Shown: positions 49,239 through 57,366 of the stretch, piece by piece | Numbering within the stretch: position 1 is the first letter of the stretch | Layout: every line of letters starts with the position of its first letter | Assembly: GCA_016715195.1 (NCBI GenBank) | Contig: JADKBB010000012.1 | Span: 1 to 64,000, forward strand | Direction of reading: 5' to 3' | Length of the DNA stretch: 64,000 bases | Origin: Candidatus Villigracilis proximus | GTDB taxonomy: Bacteria; Chloroflexota; Anaerolineae; Anaerolineales; Villigracilaceae | Made by a program: the position numbers and the translations under genes | The notes under the pieces: model-generated | Database searches by the model: none | Told to the model about the DNA's origin: nothing | What the model saw: only the letters and a program-made list of their open reading frames with translations

Positions 49239-50612
49239 ATGACAAGAGTTCACTTCATCGGCATTGGCGGCTCAGGACTTTCTGCAATCGCGCGTCTGCT
49301 CAAAGAGAGCGGATACGAGGTAACAGGTTCTGATCGCGCGCTTTCACAGTTTGCAGTTGATCTGCAAAACGATGGCGTATCCATTTACATCGGACATCAT
49401 CCGCGTAATATTGCAGGCGCCGATATGGTGATCCGCTCCTCTGCCATCGCCGAGGATAATCCTGAAGTAGCCGCCGCATTGCAGGCGGGAATCCCTGTTT
49501 ACAAACGCGCTGATTTCCTTGGCCGATTAATGTCTGATAAAACCGGCATCGCCGTGGCAGGTACACACGGCAAGACCACCACCACTGCCATGATCGCATG
49601 GACGTTATACGCCATGCAGCGTGACCCGTCTTTTATTGTAGGCGGAACGTTGAATAATTTGAAAGTCAACGCGCGCGCTGGGAGCGGTACGCCCTTCGTG
49701 ATCGAAGCGGATGAATATGACCGTATGTTTTTAGGTCTCAAGCCGCATATTGAAGTGGTCACGAATTTGGAACACGATCATCCCGATTGTTACCCAACCT
49801 TTGAAGATATGTACGGCGCTTTTCAGGGATTTGTAGATCTGCTTCCGCCAGATGGCACGTTGGTTGTCTGTGCTGAAGATGAAGGCGCCGTGTCGTTATT
49901 GTCTTATGCCCGTAAAAAAGGATTGAATGTTATTTCATACAGCCTGCAAAGTGAAATGACCATCAACAGTCCGCAGTGGATGCAGGCACGTACACCCAAG
50001 CCCAATCAACGCGGCGGCTTTGATTTTTCTGCGATGACCAACATGGGTACAGCTGCGGCTTCCATTGTAAATGTTTCGCTGCAAGTACCGGGCGAACATA
50101 ATGTCCGCAATGCGCTTGCCACGTTGTCTGTGATCGCCACGTTGGGACTTCCGCTTCAGGAAGCTGCCGATGCGTTAAGTGAGTTTACAGGTACAGGCCG
50201 CCGTTTTGAAGTGCGCGGCGAACGAAAAGGCGTGATCGTGATCGATGATTATGCTCATCATCCAACAGAGATCCGCGCTACGTTGGCGGGTGCGAAAGCG
50301 CGCTACCCAAATCATCGCATTTGGGCGGTCTGGCAGCCTCATACATATTCACGCACGCAAACTTTATTTTTTGAATTCTCGCGCGCATTCAGCGACGCGG
50401 ATGAAGTACTCGTGACTGAGATTTACGCGTCCCGCGAAGCCAAACAGGAATTTTCATCGGCCGAAGTAGTTGGGTCCATGCCGCATTCATCAGCGCGTTA
50501 CACCGGCTCGCTCGAAGATACAACGAAATATTTGTTGAAGCATCTGCGTTCGGGCGACGTACTTCTTGTTCTTTCCGCTGGTGATGCAGACCAGATCAGC
50601 ACGGGAGAGTGA
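49239..50612 (+). CDS. murC: UDP-MurNAc--L-alanine ligase MurC
   Basis: A 457-residue Mur ligase: VHFIGIGGSGLSAIARLL at the N-terminus, P-loop G108-THGKTTTTAM, FVIEADEYDRMFL, TNLEHDHPDCYPT and VIDDYAHHPTEIRATL. It adds L-Ala to UDP-MurNAc. The C-terminus stops soon after LVLSAGDADQISTGE, slightly short. The same frame stays open for another 70 codons after the TGA (50610-50612). Confidence 0.93.
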   Translation: MTRVHFIGIGGSGLSAIARLLKESGYEVTGSDRALSQFAVDLQNDGVSIYIGHHPRNIAGADMVIRSSAIAEDNPEVAAALQAGIPVYKRADFLGRLMSDKTGIAVAGTHGKTTTTAMIAWTLYAMQRDPSFIVGGTLNNLKVNARAGSGTPFVIEADEYDRMFLGLKPHIEVVTNLEHDHPDCYPTFEDMYGAFQGFVDLLPPDGTLVVCAEDEGAVSLLSYARKKGLNVISYSLQSEMTINSPQWMQARTPKPNQRGGFDFSAMTNMGTAAASIVNVSLQVPGEHNVRNALATLSVIATLGLPLQEAADALSEFTGTGRRFEVRGERKGVIVIDDYAHHPTEIRATLAGAKARYPNHRIWAVWQPHTYSRTQTLFFEFSRAFSDADEVLVTEIYASREAKQEFSSAEVVGSMPHSSARYTGSLEDTTKYLLKHLRSGDVLLVLSAGDADQISTGE

Positions 50613-50669
50613 GCGCCAGGCGGAGATCAGCCAGATCGGTCTGAACTCATTGCTTTGCCGCCTTTGAAG

Positions 50670-50822
50670 ATGGTGCTGGCGCATATAAATGACACTCATG
50701 TGAGTAAGGCCGCGCTTGTCGCTGCCGTTAGAAAAATTTCACACTCATCTGCCGCGATAGAAATGAATGTTGATCGGCAGACAGTGAAACGATTGATCGT
50801 GTATTTGGAGAAACATCTGTAA
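50670..50822 (+). CDS. Small helix-turn-helix-like reading frame between murC and murB
   Basis: Fifty codons from ATG 50670, in the same frame as murC after its stop. The product ends SSAAIEMNVDRQTVKRLIVY, then LEKHL. The segment AAIEMNVDRQTVKRLI resembles a Fis/homeodomain-like helix-turn-helix. No good ribosome binding site is visible. It could be a tiny regulator, a C-terminal remnant of a longer gene, or non-coding. Confidence 0.3.
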   Translation: MVLAHINDTHVSKAALVAAVRKISHSSAAIEMNVDRQTVKRLIVYLEKHL

Positions 50823-50828
50823 TTCAAA

Positions 50829-51751
50829 ATGATGATGACAACGACCGCCCCTTTTATCGATGTGCTGCGCCTTCACTTTGGCGATGCTGTGCAGGAGAAT
50901 ATCTCTCTTGCGCCGTATACTTCTGCGCGCATCGGCGGGCCGGCGGACATTTTGGTCACCGTGAAATCTGCGGATGAATTCGCAGCCGTGATGAAGGTCA
51001 TCTGGGATTATGGGATGCCTTATTATATTTTGGGCGGCGGATCGAATGTACTGGTCAGCGACAAAGGTGTGCGCGGGGTGGTGGTTTTGGATCGGGCGAA
51101 GGAAGTGCAATTCGAAAACGGCGACCAGCCCACAGTTAAGTGCGAAGCGGGCGTCATCTTTAGTAATCTCGCAAACCGCTGTGCATCCAAAGGGCTGGCA
51201 GGTTTGGAGTGGGCGGCCACAGTCCCCGGTACAGTGGGCGGCGCGGTGTATGGAAATGCAGGCGCGTTCGATGGCGATATGTCACATAATTTAATTTGGG
51301 CAGAAGTGTTGACATTAAATGGCCGTGTGAAATTATCGGTTGAGCAAATGAAATATGGTTATCGCACGAGTGTATTGAAGCGCGGCGAAATTAATGCAAT
51401 AGTACTTTCGGCTATGTTGAGATTAAAAATTCAACAAAAGAGGAAGTGTCTGTTAAAATTGATGAATTCAGCGAACGCCGAAAGGCCACGCAGCCGCCTG
51501 GTGCGAGCATGGGTTCCATGTTCAAAAACCCTGCAGGCGATCATGCGGGCCGTTTGATCGAAGCCGCGGGTCTCAAAGGGACTCGCATCGGGAATGCTGA
51601 AATCAGCACGAAGCATGGTAATTTTTTTATCAATCATGGCGAGACCAAGGCGGAAGATGTTCGCGCCTTGATTCGTTTGACGCAACAAACTGTGCTCGAA
51701 AAATTTAATGTTGAGCTTGAATTGGAAGTTGAACTTGCAGGAGAATGGTAG
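50829..51751 (+). pseudogene. murB: UDP-N-acetylenolpyruvoylglucosamine reductase MurB, one apparent frameshift
   Basis: FAD-dependent enzyme making UDP-MurNAc. The N-terminal frame has YTSARIGGPADILV, YILGGGSNVLVSD (FAD site), VPGTVGGAVYGNAGAF and KYGYRTSVLKRG (catalytic Arg). The C-terminal frame has PPGASMGSMFKNPAGDHAG with the proton-donor Ser, then LIEAAGLKGTRIG and GNFFINHGETKAEDV. The two frames join near 51427: one A missing from AAAAA in LRLKNSTKEEVSVKI. This is the pathway's only murB candidate in the window and should be essential, so a consensus error is the best explanation. About 307 residues when repaired. Confidence 0.9.
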
Positions 51752-51752
51752 T

Positions 51753-52865
51753 TTGAAGAAACTTCGTATTGCAGTGTTATTTGGCGGCCGCTCTGGTGAA
51801 CATGATGTTTCACTTATGTCTGCGCGCTCGGTGATCGCCGCTCTCGATACTGCGCGATATGAAGTGATTCAGATCGGCATCACACTCGATGGGAATTGGT
51901 TGACTGGCGCCAATACGCTCGAAGCTTTTGAAAGTGGAAATATTCAGGATCTGGATCGCGTAGTGCCGCCTTCAGAACCTGCTCACCAATCTCTGTATGT
52001 TGTGCGTTCCACAAAGACAGGCGATGTGCTTGAAACGCTGGCAGGCGTGGATGTGTTCTATCCCGTTCTGCATGGACCGTTCGGCGAAGATGGCACGCTG
52101 CAAGGCTTGCTTGAATTGGCTGATGTGGCTTATGTGGGCGCGGGCGTGGCAGGTTCTTCTGTGGGCATGGACAAAGGCATCTTCAAAGATGTCATGCGTG
52201 CTAATGGAATCCCAATTGTGGAATCGATCCTTGTTTTGCGCGGTGAGATCGAGAATGATATGAATGCAGTGATCGAGAAGGCTGAGAAATTAGGTGCGTA
52301 TCCTTTATTCGCAAAACCTGCCAATCTCGGTTCCTCTGTTGGAATTAGCAAATGCAATTCACGCTCTGATCTTGGTGAAGGTCTGATGGAAGCCGCACGA
52401 TATGACCGCCGGGTTGTGATCGAACGCGGAATCGGAAACGTGCGCGAAGTGGAAGTCAGTGTGCTGGGCAATGAAGATCCGCAAACATCCGTCTGTGGTG
52501 AAGTTTTACCGAGCCGTGAATTTTATTCCTATGAATCAAAATATGTAGACGGTACATCTGGATTAATCATCCCATCGCAATTACCGGTGGAAGTCACTGA
52601 CAAAATTCGTGAATACGCTGTGTGTGCCTATAAAGCGATTGATTGCGCCGGTATGGCTCGCGCTGATTTCTTTGTAGACAACGATACGAATCAAATTTAT
52701 TTGAATGAACTAAATACATTGCCCGGTTTTACTTCGATCAGTATGTATCCGAAATTATGGCAGGCCAGCGGGGTGACCTATCCCCAGCTTGTTGATCGTT
52801 TGATCGAACTTGCGCTTGAGCGCAAAGCCCAGCGTGATCACACAGAGCGCCGGAGGACGGCATGA
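51753..52865 (+). CDS. ddl: D-alanine--D-alanine ligase
   Basis: A 370-residue ATP-grasp enzyme: RIAVLFGGRSGEHDVSLMSA, VFYPVLHGPFGEDGTLQGLLE, GSSVGMDKGIFKDVM, YPLFAKPANLGSSVGISK and IYLNELNTLPGFTSISMYPKL. It makes the D-Ala-D-Ala dipeptide used by MurF. TTG 51753 is preferred: GGAG lies about 9 bases upstream and the frame to ATG 51708 overlaps murB. Its stop overlaps the ftsQ ATG (ATGA). Confidence 0.93.
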   Translation: MKKLRIAVLFGGRSGEHDVSLMSARSVIAALDTARYEVIQIGITLDGNWLTGANTLEAFESGNIQDLDRVVPPSEPAHQSLYVVRSTKTGDVLETLAGVDVFYPVLHGPFGEDGTLQGLLELADVAYVGAGVAGSSVGMDKGIFKDVMRANGIPIVESILVLRGEIENDMNAVIEKAEKLGAYPLFAKPANLGSSVGISKCNSRSDLGEGLMEAARYDRRVVIERGIGNVREVEVSVLGNEDPQTSVCGEVLPSREFYSYESKYVDGTSGLIIPSQLPVEVTDKIREYAVCAYKAIDCAGMARADFFVDNDTNQIYLNELNTLPGFTSISMYPKLWQASGVTYPQLVDRLIELALERKAQRDHTERRRTA

Positions 52866-53856
52866 GCGATAAACAGGAACTCACCCGCTCCGAGGTTGCC
52901 CGTCAACGCCGTGCCCAGCGCGCAGTAAAAGAGTTGGAGCAGACCAGCAAACTTGCGTTAAAGCCGGTTGTTTCACGAACGCCCCAAAGTGTCGGGTGGT
53001 TTGAAACTCAAACGCATGGACAATCGCCGTCGTTTTAATGTCGCATTGGGGCTGCCTGAGATTCATTTGCATAAACCCACTTTTAACCTGCCCAGTTTCC
53101 GGTCGGGTTGGCGGCCTGTTTCTTTGATCACCGCGCTTGTGATTGGCGTTGCAATTTATCTTGTGTTGACTCTTCCATATTTTCATATTCCGAGTGTCAC
53201 TGTGCTTGGTAACGATCGTTTGACACGCGAGGAACTCAGCGCGGCAATGGGAGTGGTCGGCCAGTCTGTGTTTATGGTACAGCCTGAAGAGGCGGCCGCA
53301 CGTTTAAGTATGAACTATCCTGAACTGGCTTCTGTGCAAGTTAGTGTTTATTTGCCAAACCATGTTTATGTCACTGTCAGCGAGCGTGAACCCGTTATTT
53401 TTTGGCAGCAGGGTGAAGGGTATACATGGATCGATGCTTTCGGGTGTGGCATTCCGTCCGCGTGGAGTGGCTACTGGGCTGGTGTCCGTTGCCAGTGTGA
53501 CCAATCCACCTGCTGGAATTTCATCCACAGATGACTTATCCAGCCCTCCGCCATTTATGCAAAAAGAATTGGTGGATGCGATTCTCGCTCTCGCGCCGAG
53601 TGTGCCTGCTGGCTCGACTATGACATTCAATTCCGCTGACGGGCTTGGTTGGACGGATCCTCGCGGCTGGAAGGCTTCCTTTGGCATGAGCGCTCAGGAC
53701 ATGCCTTTGAAAATACGTGTATATCAATCTCTGGTTGACTCGCTTGTGAGTCGCGGCAAGTCTCCTTTGGTTATTAATGTGGTGTATCCTGATGCGCCTT
53801 TTTATCGAATGGCTGAAATTAAATTTGAAGAAGTAACTGTGGATAGTGGACAATAA
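52862..53856 (+). pseudogene. ftsQ: FtsQ/DivIB cell-division protein, two apparent frameshifts
   Basis: ATG 52862 begins MSDKQELTRSEVARQRRAQR, a basic cytosolic N-terminus. An extra C in CCCC near 52985 shifts the frame. It resumes with VSGGLKLKRMDNRRRFNVAL, a membrane helix (LITALVIGVAIYLVLTLPYF) and a POTRA domain (FHIPSVTVLGNDRLTREELS). A second extra base in TTT near 53430 shifts it again to SGVAFRPRGVATGLVSVASV and on to the stop at 53854. About 330 residues when repaired. FtsQ recruits the FtsBL/WI complex. Both indels are single bases in short homopolymers. Confidence 0.85.
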
Positions 53857-53860
53857 AAAG

Positions 53861-55102
53861 ATGGATGAAATTGTAGTTGGTATTGACGTAGGCACTACGA
53901 AGGTCTGTACTCTCGTTGGACGGGTGGACGAAGAAAAGTCCATTCGTATTCTTGGCGTGGGCATCGAACCTTCGGATGGGATTCGCAAGGGAATTATTGT
54001 GGATCTGGCCGCGGCATCAAAAGCTATTAAGCGTTCCGTTGAGAAAGCAGAGAGTACATCCGGTTTGGAAATTACCACCGGGTTGGTCAGCCTCGCGGGC
54101 GCGCATGTTTCATCTGTGAATAGTCGCGGTGCAACCGGTGTGCCTGGCGGAATTATCAGCGCAATGGATATCAGCCGCGCGCTTGAACAGGCGCAGGCAG
54201 TTGCCATTCCGCATGATCGCGAGATTGTGCATGTCATTCAACGCGGCATGACCGTGGATGGGCAGGAAGGCGTGCGTGCTCCAGTGGGTATGCACGGATA
54301 TAAAGTTGAAGTTGAAACACATATCATCACAGCCGCAGCCGCCACAGTGGATAATCTGCGACAGTGCGTTGGCGCGGCCGGCGTTGAAATTCAGCAGTTC
54401 GTTTTGAATCCGCTGGCATCCGCTGAAGTGGTGTTGACCGAGCAGGAACGTCAGATGGGCGTGGCCGTTTGTGATATTGGCGGCGGCACGACTGATCTGG
54501 CGATCTATGTCAACGGGGATGTGTGGCACACAATGGTTCTGGCTGTGGGCGGCAATCACGTCACACAGGATATTGCACATGGCTTACGTCTGCCAGTCTC
54601 TCAGGCTGAGGAAGTGAAAAAGCAGCAGGGATACGCCATCCGGTCCGAGATCGGAGCCGAGGAATATTTCTCCATCCGCCCGTTTGGTGAAGATAATGAT
54701 GTCAGGATCAACCGCCAGGATCTGGCGCATATCATCGAAGCCCGCATTGAAGAAACATTCGGGTTGATCATGCAGGAAGTAAAACGCTCCGGCTATGATG
54801 GTCTGCTTCCCGCAGGCATGGTGTTGACAGGCGGTACATCTGCGCTGCCCGGCATCAAACGCATTGCCAGTGAAGTGTTGGGAATGCCTGTGCGTACCGC
54901 ACAACCGGAAAACCTAACCGGACTTGTAGATAAACTTGGTTCCCCTGCGTACTCCACAAGCGTTGGCTTGTTACGCTGGGCAACAACCATGAGAGATCAC
55001 GATGTTGTTGTGACAAGCGGCAAGGATCGCCGCAGATCGAGAGGAGAAAGTAGTATGAATTTTGATGCTGTAAAAAATTGGATGAAGAGACTGCTTCCTT
55101 AG
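53861..55102 (+). CDS. ftsA: Cell-division actin-like protein FtsA
   Basis: A 413-residue actin-fold ATPase: VVGIDVGTTKVCTLVG (phosphate 1), GLVSLAGAHVSSVNSRG (domain 1C), VAVCDIGGGTTDLAIY (phosphate 2), GMVLTGGTSALPGI (adenosine) and a C-terminal amphipathic helix region (NFDAVKNWMKRLLP) for membrane binding. It tethers FtsZ. ATG 53861 is chosen; GTG 53846 would overlap ftsQ. Confidence 0.94.
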   Translation: MDEIVVGIDVGTTKVCTLVGRVDEEKSIRILGVGIEPSDGIRKGIIVDLAAASKAIKRSVEKAESTSGLEITTGLVSLAGAHVSSVNSRGATGVPGGIISAMDISRALEQAQAVAIPHDREIVHVIQRGMTVDGQEGVRAPVGMHGYKVEVETHIITAAAATVDNLRQCVGAAGVEIQQFVLNPLASAEVVLTEQERQMGVAVCDIGGGTTDLAIYVNGDVWHTMVLAVGGNHVTQDIAHGLRLPVSQAEEVKKQQGYAIRSEIGAEEYFSIRPFGEDNDVRINRQDLAHIIEARIEETFGLIMQEVKRSGYDGLLPAGMVLTGGTSALPGIKRIASEVLGMPVRTAQPENLTGLVDKLGSPAYSTSVGLLRWATTMRDHDVVVTSGKDRRRSRGESSMNFDAVKNWMKRLLP

Positions 55103-55263
55103 TTATCGTTTCATGCTGAGCGGAGGTACGCTTTTCTTTGCGCCGCAGCCGAAGCACAATTATCCTGCCCCTCAGGATGAATTATCAAAACGAATTTCTT
55201 ATTAACCCTTTTAAAAATCGACATTCTCGTTTAAGATTGGCATATCCTTGCCAGGAGGAACAC
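55103..55263 (+). promoter_or_regulatory. ftsA-ftsZ intergenic region with repeat fragment
   Basis: About 160 bases. CATGCTGAGCGGAGG (about 55111) and TGCCCCTCAGGATGA (about 55167) are related to the inverted repeat at 5883-5988. CCAGGAGGAACAC directly before ATG 55264 is a very strong ribosome binding site, fitting the high FtsZ demand. An own promoter is likely, but no clear hexamers were found. Confidence 0.5.
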
Positions 55264-56427
55264 ATGGACTCAAATAAAAGAATTCCGAATTCCGAAGCTT
55301 TCGCCCGCATCAAAGTGATTGGTGTTGGTGGAGCTGGTCAGAATGCCGTCAACCGTATGATGGAAGAAGGCATTCAAGGCGTTGAATTTATTTCCTGCAA
55401 CACAGATGCGCAAGCGTTGACATTGTCACGCGCGCCCATTCGTGTGCGCCTCGGCGATAAACTCACACGCGGACTTGGCGCCGGCGGTGATCCTGAGATC
55501 GGCCGCAAAGCCGCAGAAGAATCATCCGATGAACTTTATAACGTGCTCAAAGGCGCAGACATGGTCTTCGTCACAGCGGGCATGGGCGGCGGTACCGGCA
55601 CAGGTGCGGCTCCTGTCGTTGCACAGGTCGCCAAGGAATGCGGCGCGCTCACCATTGGCGTGGTCACACGTCCCTTCACATTTGAAGGCGGCAAGCGCAC
55701 ACAATCTGCAGAAGCCGGTGTGCTAAAAATGAAAGAACACGCGCACACCCTCATCTCGATTCCGAATGATCGTTTGCTTCAACTTGCAGATAAAAAATCC
55801 TCCTTGCAGGATGCCTTCCGCATGGCTGATGAAGTTCTGCATCAGGGCATTCAAGGCATCTCCGAACTCATCACCATCCCTGGCTTGATCAACCTCGACT
55901 TCGCCGATGTACGTGCCATTATGTCTGAAGGCGGCGCAGCATTAATGGCAGTGGGTCGCGGCTCCGGTGATGACCGTGCCAAGACTGCCGCTGAACAGGC
56001 CATCTCCAGTCAATTGCTTGACATCACCATTGATGGCGCACGCGGCGTACTCTTCAACGTGACCGGCGGCTCGAACATGACTCTCTTCGAGGTCAATCAG
56101 GCCGCAGCCATCATCCGCGAAACTGCTCACCCCGATGTCAACATGATCTTCGGTGCAGTCATCGATCCAGAAATGGGAGACGAGATTCGCTGTACCGTCA
56201 TCGCCACCGGATTTGAACGCGCTGGTGTACCGCGCCGTGCATTGGAACGCCCCACCCGTAACGATAAGCCTGTTTCTGTTTCCAATACGCCTTTTGCCCG
56301 CTCGAACGAATCTATCAGCGTCGGCGCTGAGGTAAAGCCGTCCACTGAAACACGTTCATCCTCTTCACAACCCAGCATCAACAGTGACGATTTGGACGTC
56401 CCAACCTTCTTGAGAAATAGAAGATAG
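55264..56427 (+). CDS. ftsZ: Cell-division tubulin FtsZ
   Basis: A 387-residue GTPase: IKVIGVGGAGQNAVNRM, the tubulin signature G108GGTGTG114, TRPFTFEGGKR, and NLDFADVRAIMSEGGAALM (T7 loop). A flexible linker (about residues 320-372) leads to the C-terminal peptide DDLDVPTFLRNRR that binds FtsA. ATG 55264 has AGGAGG 6 bases upstream; a frame from 55138 is not family-like. It is the last gene of the dcw cluster. Confidence 0.97.
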   Translation: MDSNKRIPNSEAFARIKVIGVGGAGQNAVNRMMEEGIQGVEFISCNTDAQALTLSRAPIRVRLGDKLTRGLGAGGDPEIGRKAAEESSDELYNVLKGADMVFVTAGMGGGTGTGAAPVVAQVAKECGALTIGVVTRPFTFEGGKRTQSAEAGVLKMKEHAHTLISIPNDRLLQLADKKSSLQDAFRMADEVLHQGIQGISELITIPGLINLDFADVRAIMSEGGAALMAVGRGSGDDRAKTAAEQAISSQLLDITIDGARGVLFNVTGGSNMTLFEVNQAAAIIRETAHPDVNMIFGAVIDPEMGDEIRCTVIATGFERAGVPRRALERPTRNDKPVSVSNTPFARSNESISVGAEVKPSTETRSSSSQPSINSDDLDVPTFLRNRR

Positions 56428-56440
56428 TAACAAGAACATG

Positions 56441-56480
56441 AGCCCCTAAAGGTTAGCAAAAACCTTTAGGGGCTTTTTTT
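56441..56480 (+). terminator. Terminator of the dcw cluster
   Basis: AGCCCCTAAAGGTT (56441-56454) pairs perfectly with AACCTTTAGGGGCT (56461-56474), followed by a run of T. It lies 14 bases after the ftsZ stop. Confidence 0.92.
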
Positions 56481-56506
56481 ATTAATTCTGCGATAAAATA
56501 CAGTCA

Positions 56507-56935
56507 ATGAAAGCACAACTGCCACACCCCGAACAGTACTCATATCTGAAGCATCGTAAACAGCGCACCACACAGATCATTTTGCCTGTGATCATCAGTA
56601 CGCTCTTGATGGTCGGGTTGATCGTGTTAATCAGTTTTTCCACCTTCAACTCCGGCGGCGACGTGAGCCGCTGGGCGGCCATCTCCACGATCTGGATCAT
56701 TATCCCCCTTCTGCTTGTGGGGTTGATCCTGCTGGCTGTGCTTGTCGGCCTGATCTATCTCATGGCGCGCGCCTTAAGCGCTTTGCCATACTATACAGGC
56801 ATCGCACAGGACTATGTCTACATTGCACGCGGATATATCATTCGCGGGGCGGATATGGTTGCAAAGCCCGTCATTGCACTTGAGGGTTTTATTGAAAACA
56901 TAAAGGAATTCCTTGGAAGGATAACCAAATCATGA
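56507..56935 (+). CDS. Small membrane protein, function unknown
   Basis: A 142-residue protein with a basic N-terminus (YLKHRKQR) and two hydrophobic helices (about residues 24-46 and 62-87), then an amphipathic C-terminal region ending IENIKEFLGRITKS. I do not recognise a family. It is coupled to the next gene by an ATGA overlap and lies just after the dcw terminator. Confidence 0.6.
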   Translation: MKAQLPHPEQYSYLKHRKQRTTQIILPVIISTLLMVGLIVLISFSTFNSGGDVSRWAAISTIWIIIPLLLVGLILLAVLVGLIYLMARALSALPYYTGIAQDYVYIARGYIIRGADMVAKPVIALEGFIENIKEFLGRITKS

Positions 56936-57123
56936 ACAAAAATAAAATTATTCTCGGCGGCGCATTGATCGGCGCAGTTACAGGTCTTGTTGCTGCCATT
57001 CTGCTTACCCGTCGTGCTGAAAAGACCGAACGAGAAACCGCCATTACCTCTGGTGAAGGATTGAAATTGGGCGTGTTGATCATTGGATTATTAAGGGCGA
57101 TTTCCTCGCTTGGCGATGATTAA
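56932..57123 (+). CDS. Small single-span membrane protein (YtxH-like), function unknown
   Basis: A 63-residue protein with a glycine-rich membrane helix (IILGGALIGAVTGLVAAILL) followed by a charged stretch (TRRAEKTERET) and a second weak hydrophobic part. The layout resembles YtxH/gas-vesicle-like small proteins. Start by ATGA overlap with the previous gene. The two probably act together at the membrane. Confidence 0.6.
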   Translation: MNKNKIILGGALIGAVTGLVAAILLTRRAEKTERETAITSGEGLKLGVLIIGLLRAISSLGDD

Positions 57124-57148
57124 ATTTTTTAGTAAATAATATGGGTTG

Positions 57149-57200
57149 GCGGACGTTCTTTTTTCCAGACCTGGAAGAAAAACGTCCGCTTATTATTTTT
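57149..57200 (+). terminator. Terminator after the small membrane-protein pair
   Basis: GCGGACGTTCTTTTTTCCAG (57149-57168) pairs with one bulge with CTGGAAGAAAAACGTCCGC (57171-57189), followed by TTATTATTTTT. Confidence 0.85.
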
Positions 57201-57366
57201 AAGTTTACACACATCATTCGGTGTAGTTAATAAAAAAACAGTAGATCTGTGTCATGCATTTTGTAAATGACAATACCGTTTGAAAGAGGGGGTGTCCAAT
57301 CTGAATGCGATAAAATGCGAGAACTTCAATATAAATTTTACATAACGCTATACTAGATTAACGTTC

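Noticed and set aside
55138..55263. N-terminal extension of FtsZ from 55138
   Set aside because: The residues come from repeat and leader DNA, and AGGAGG clearly marks ATG 55264.
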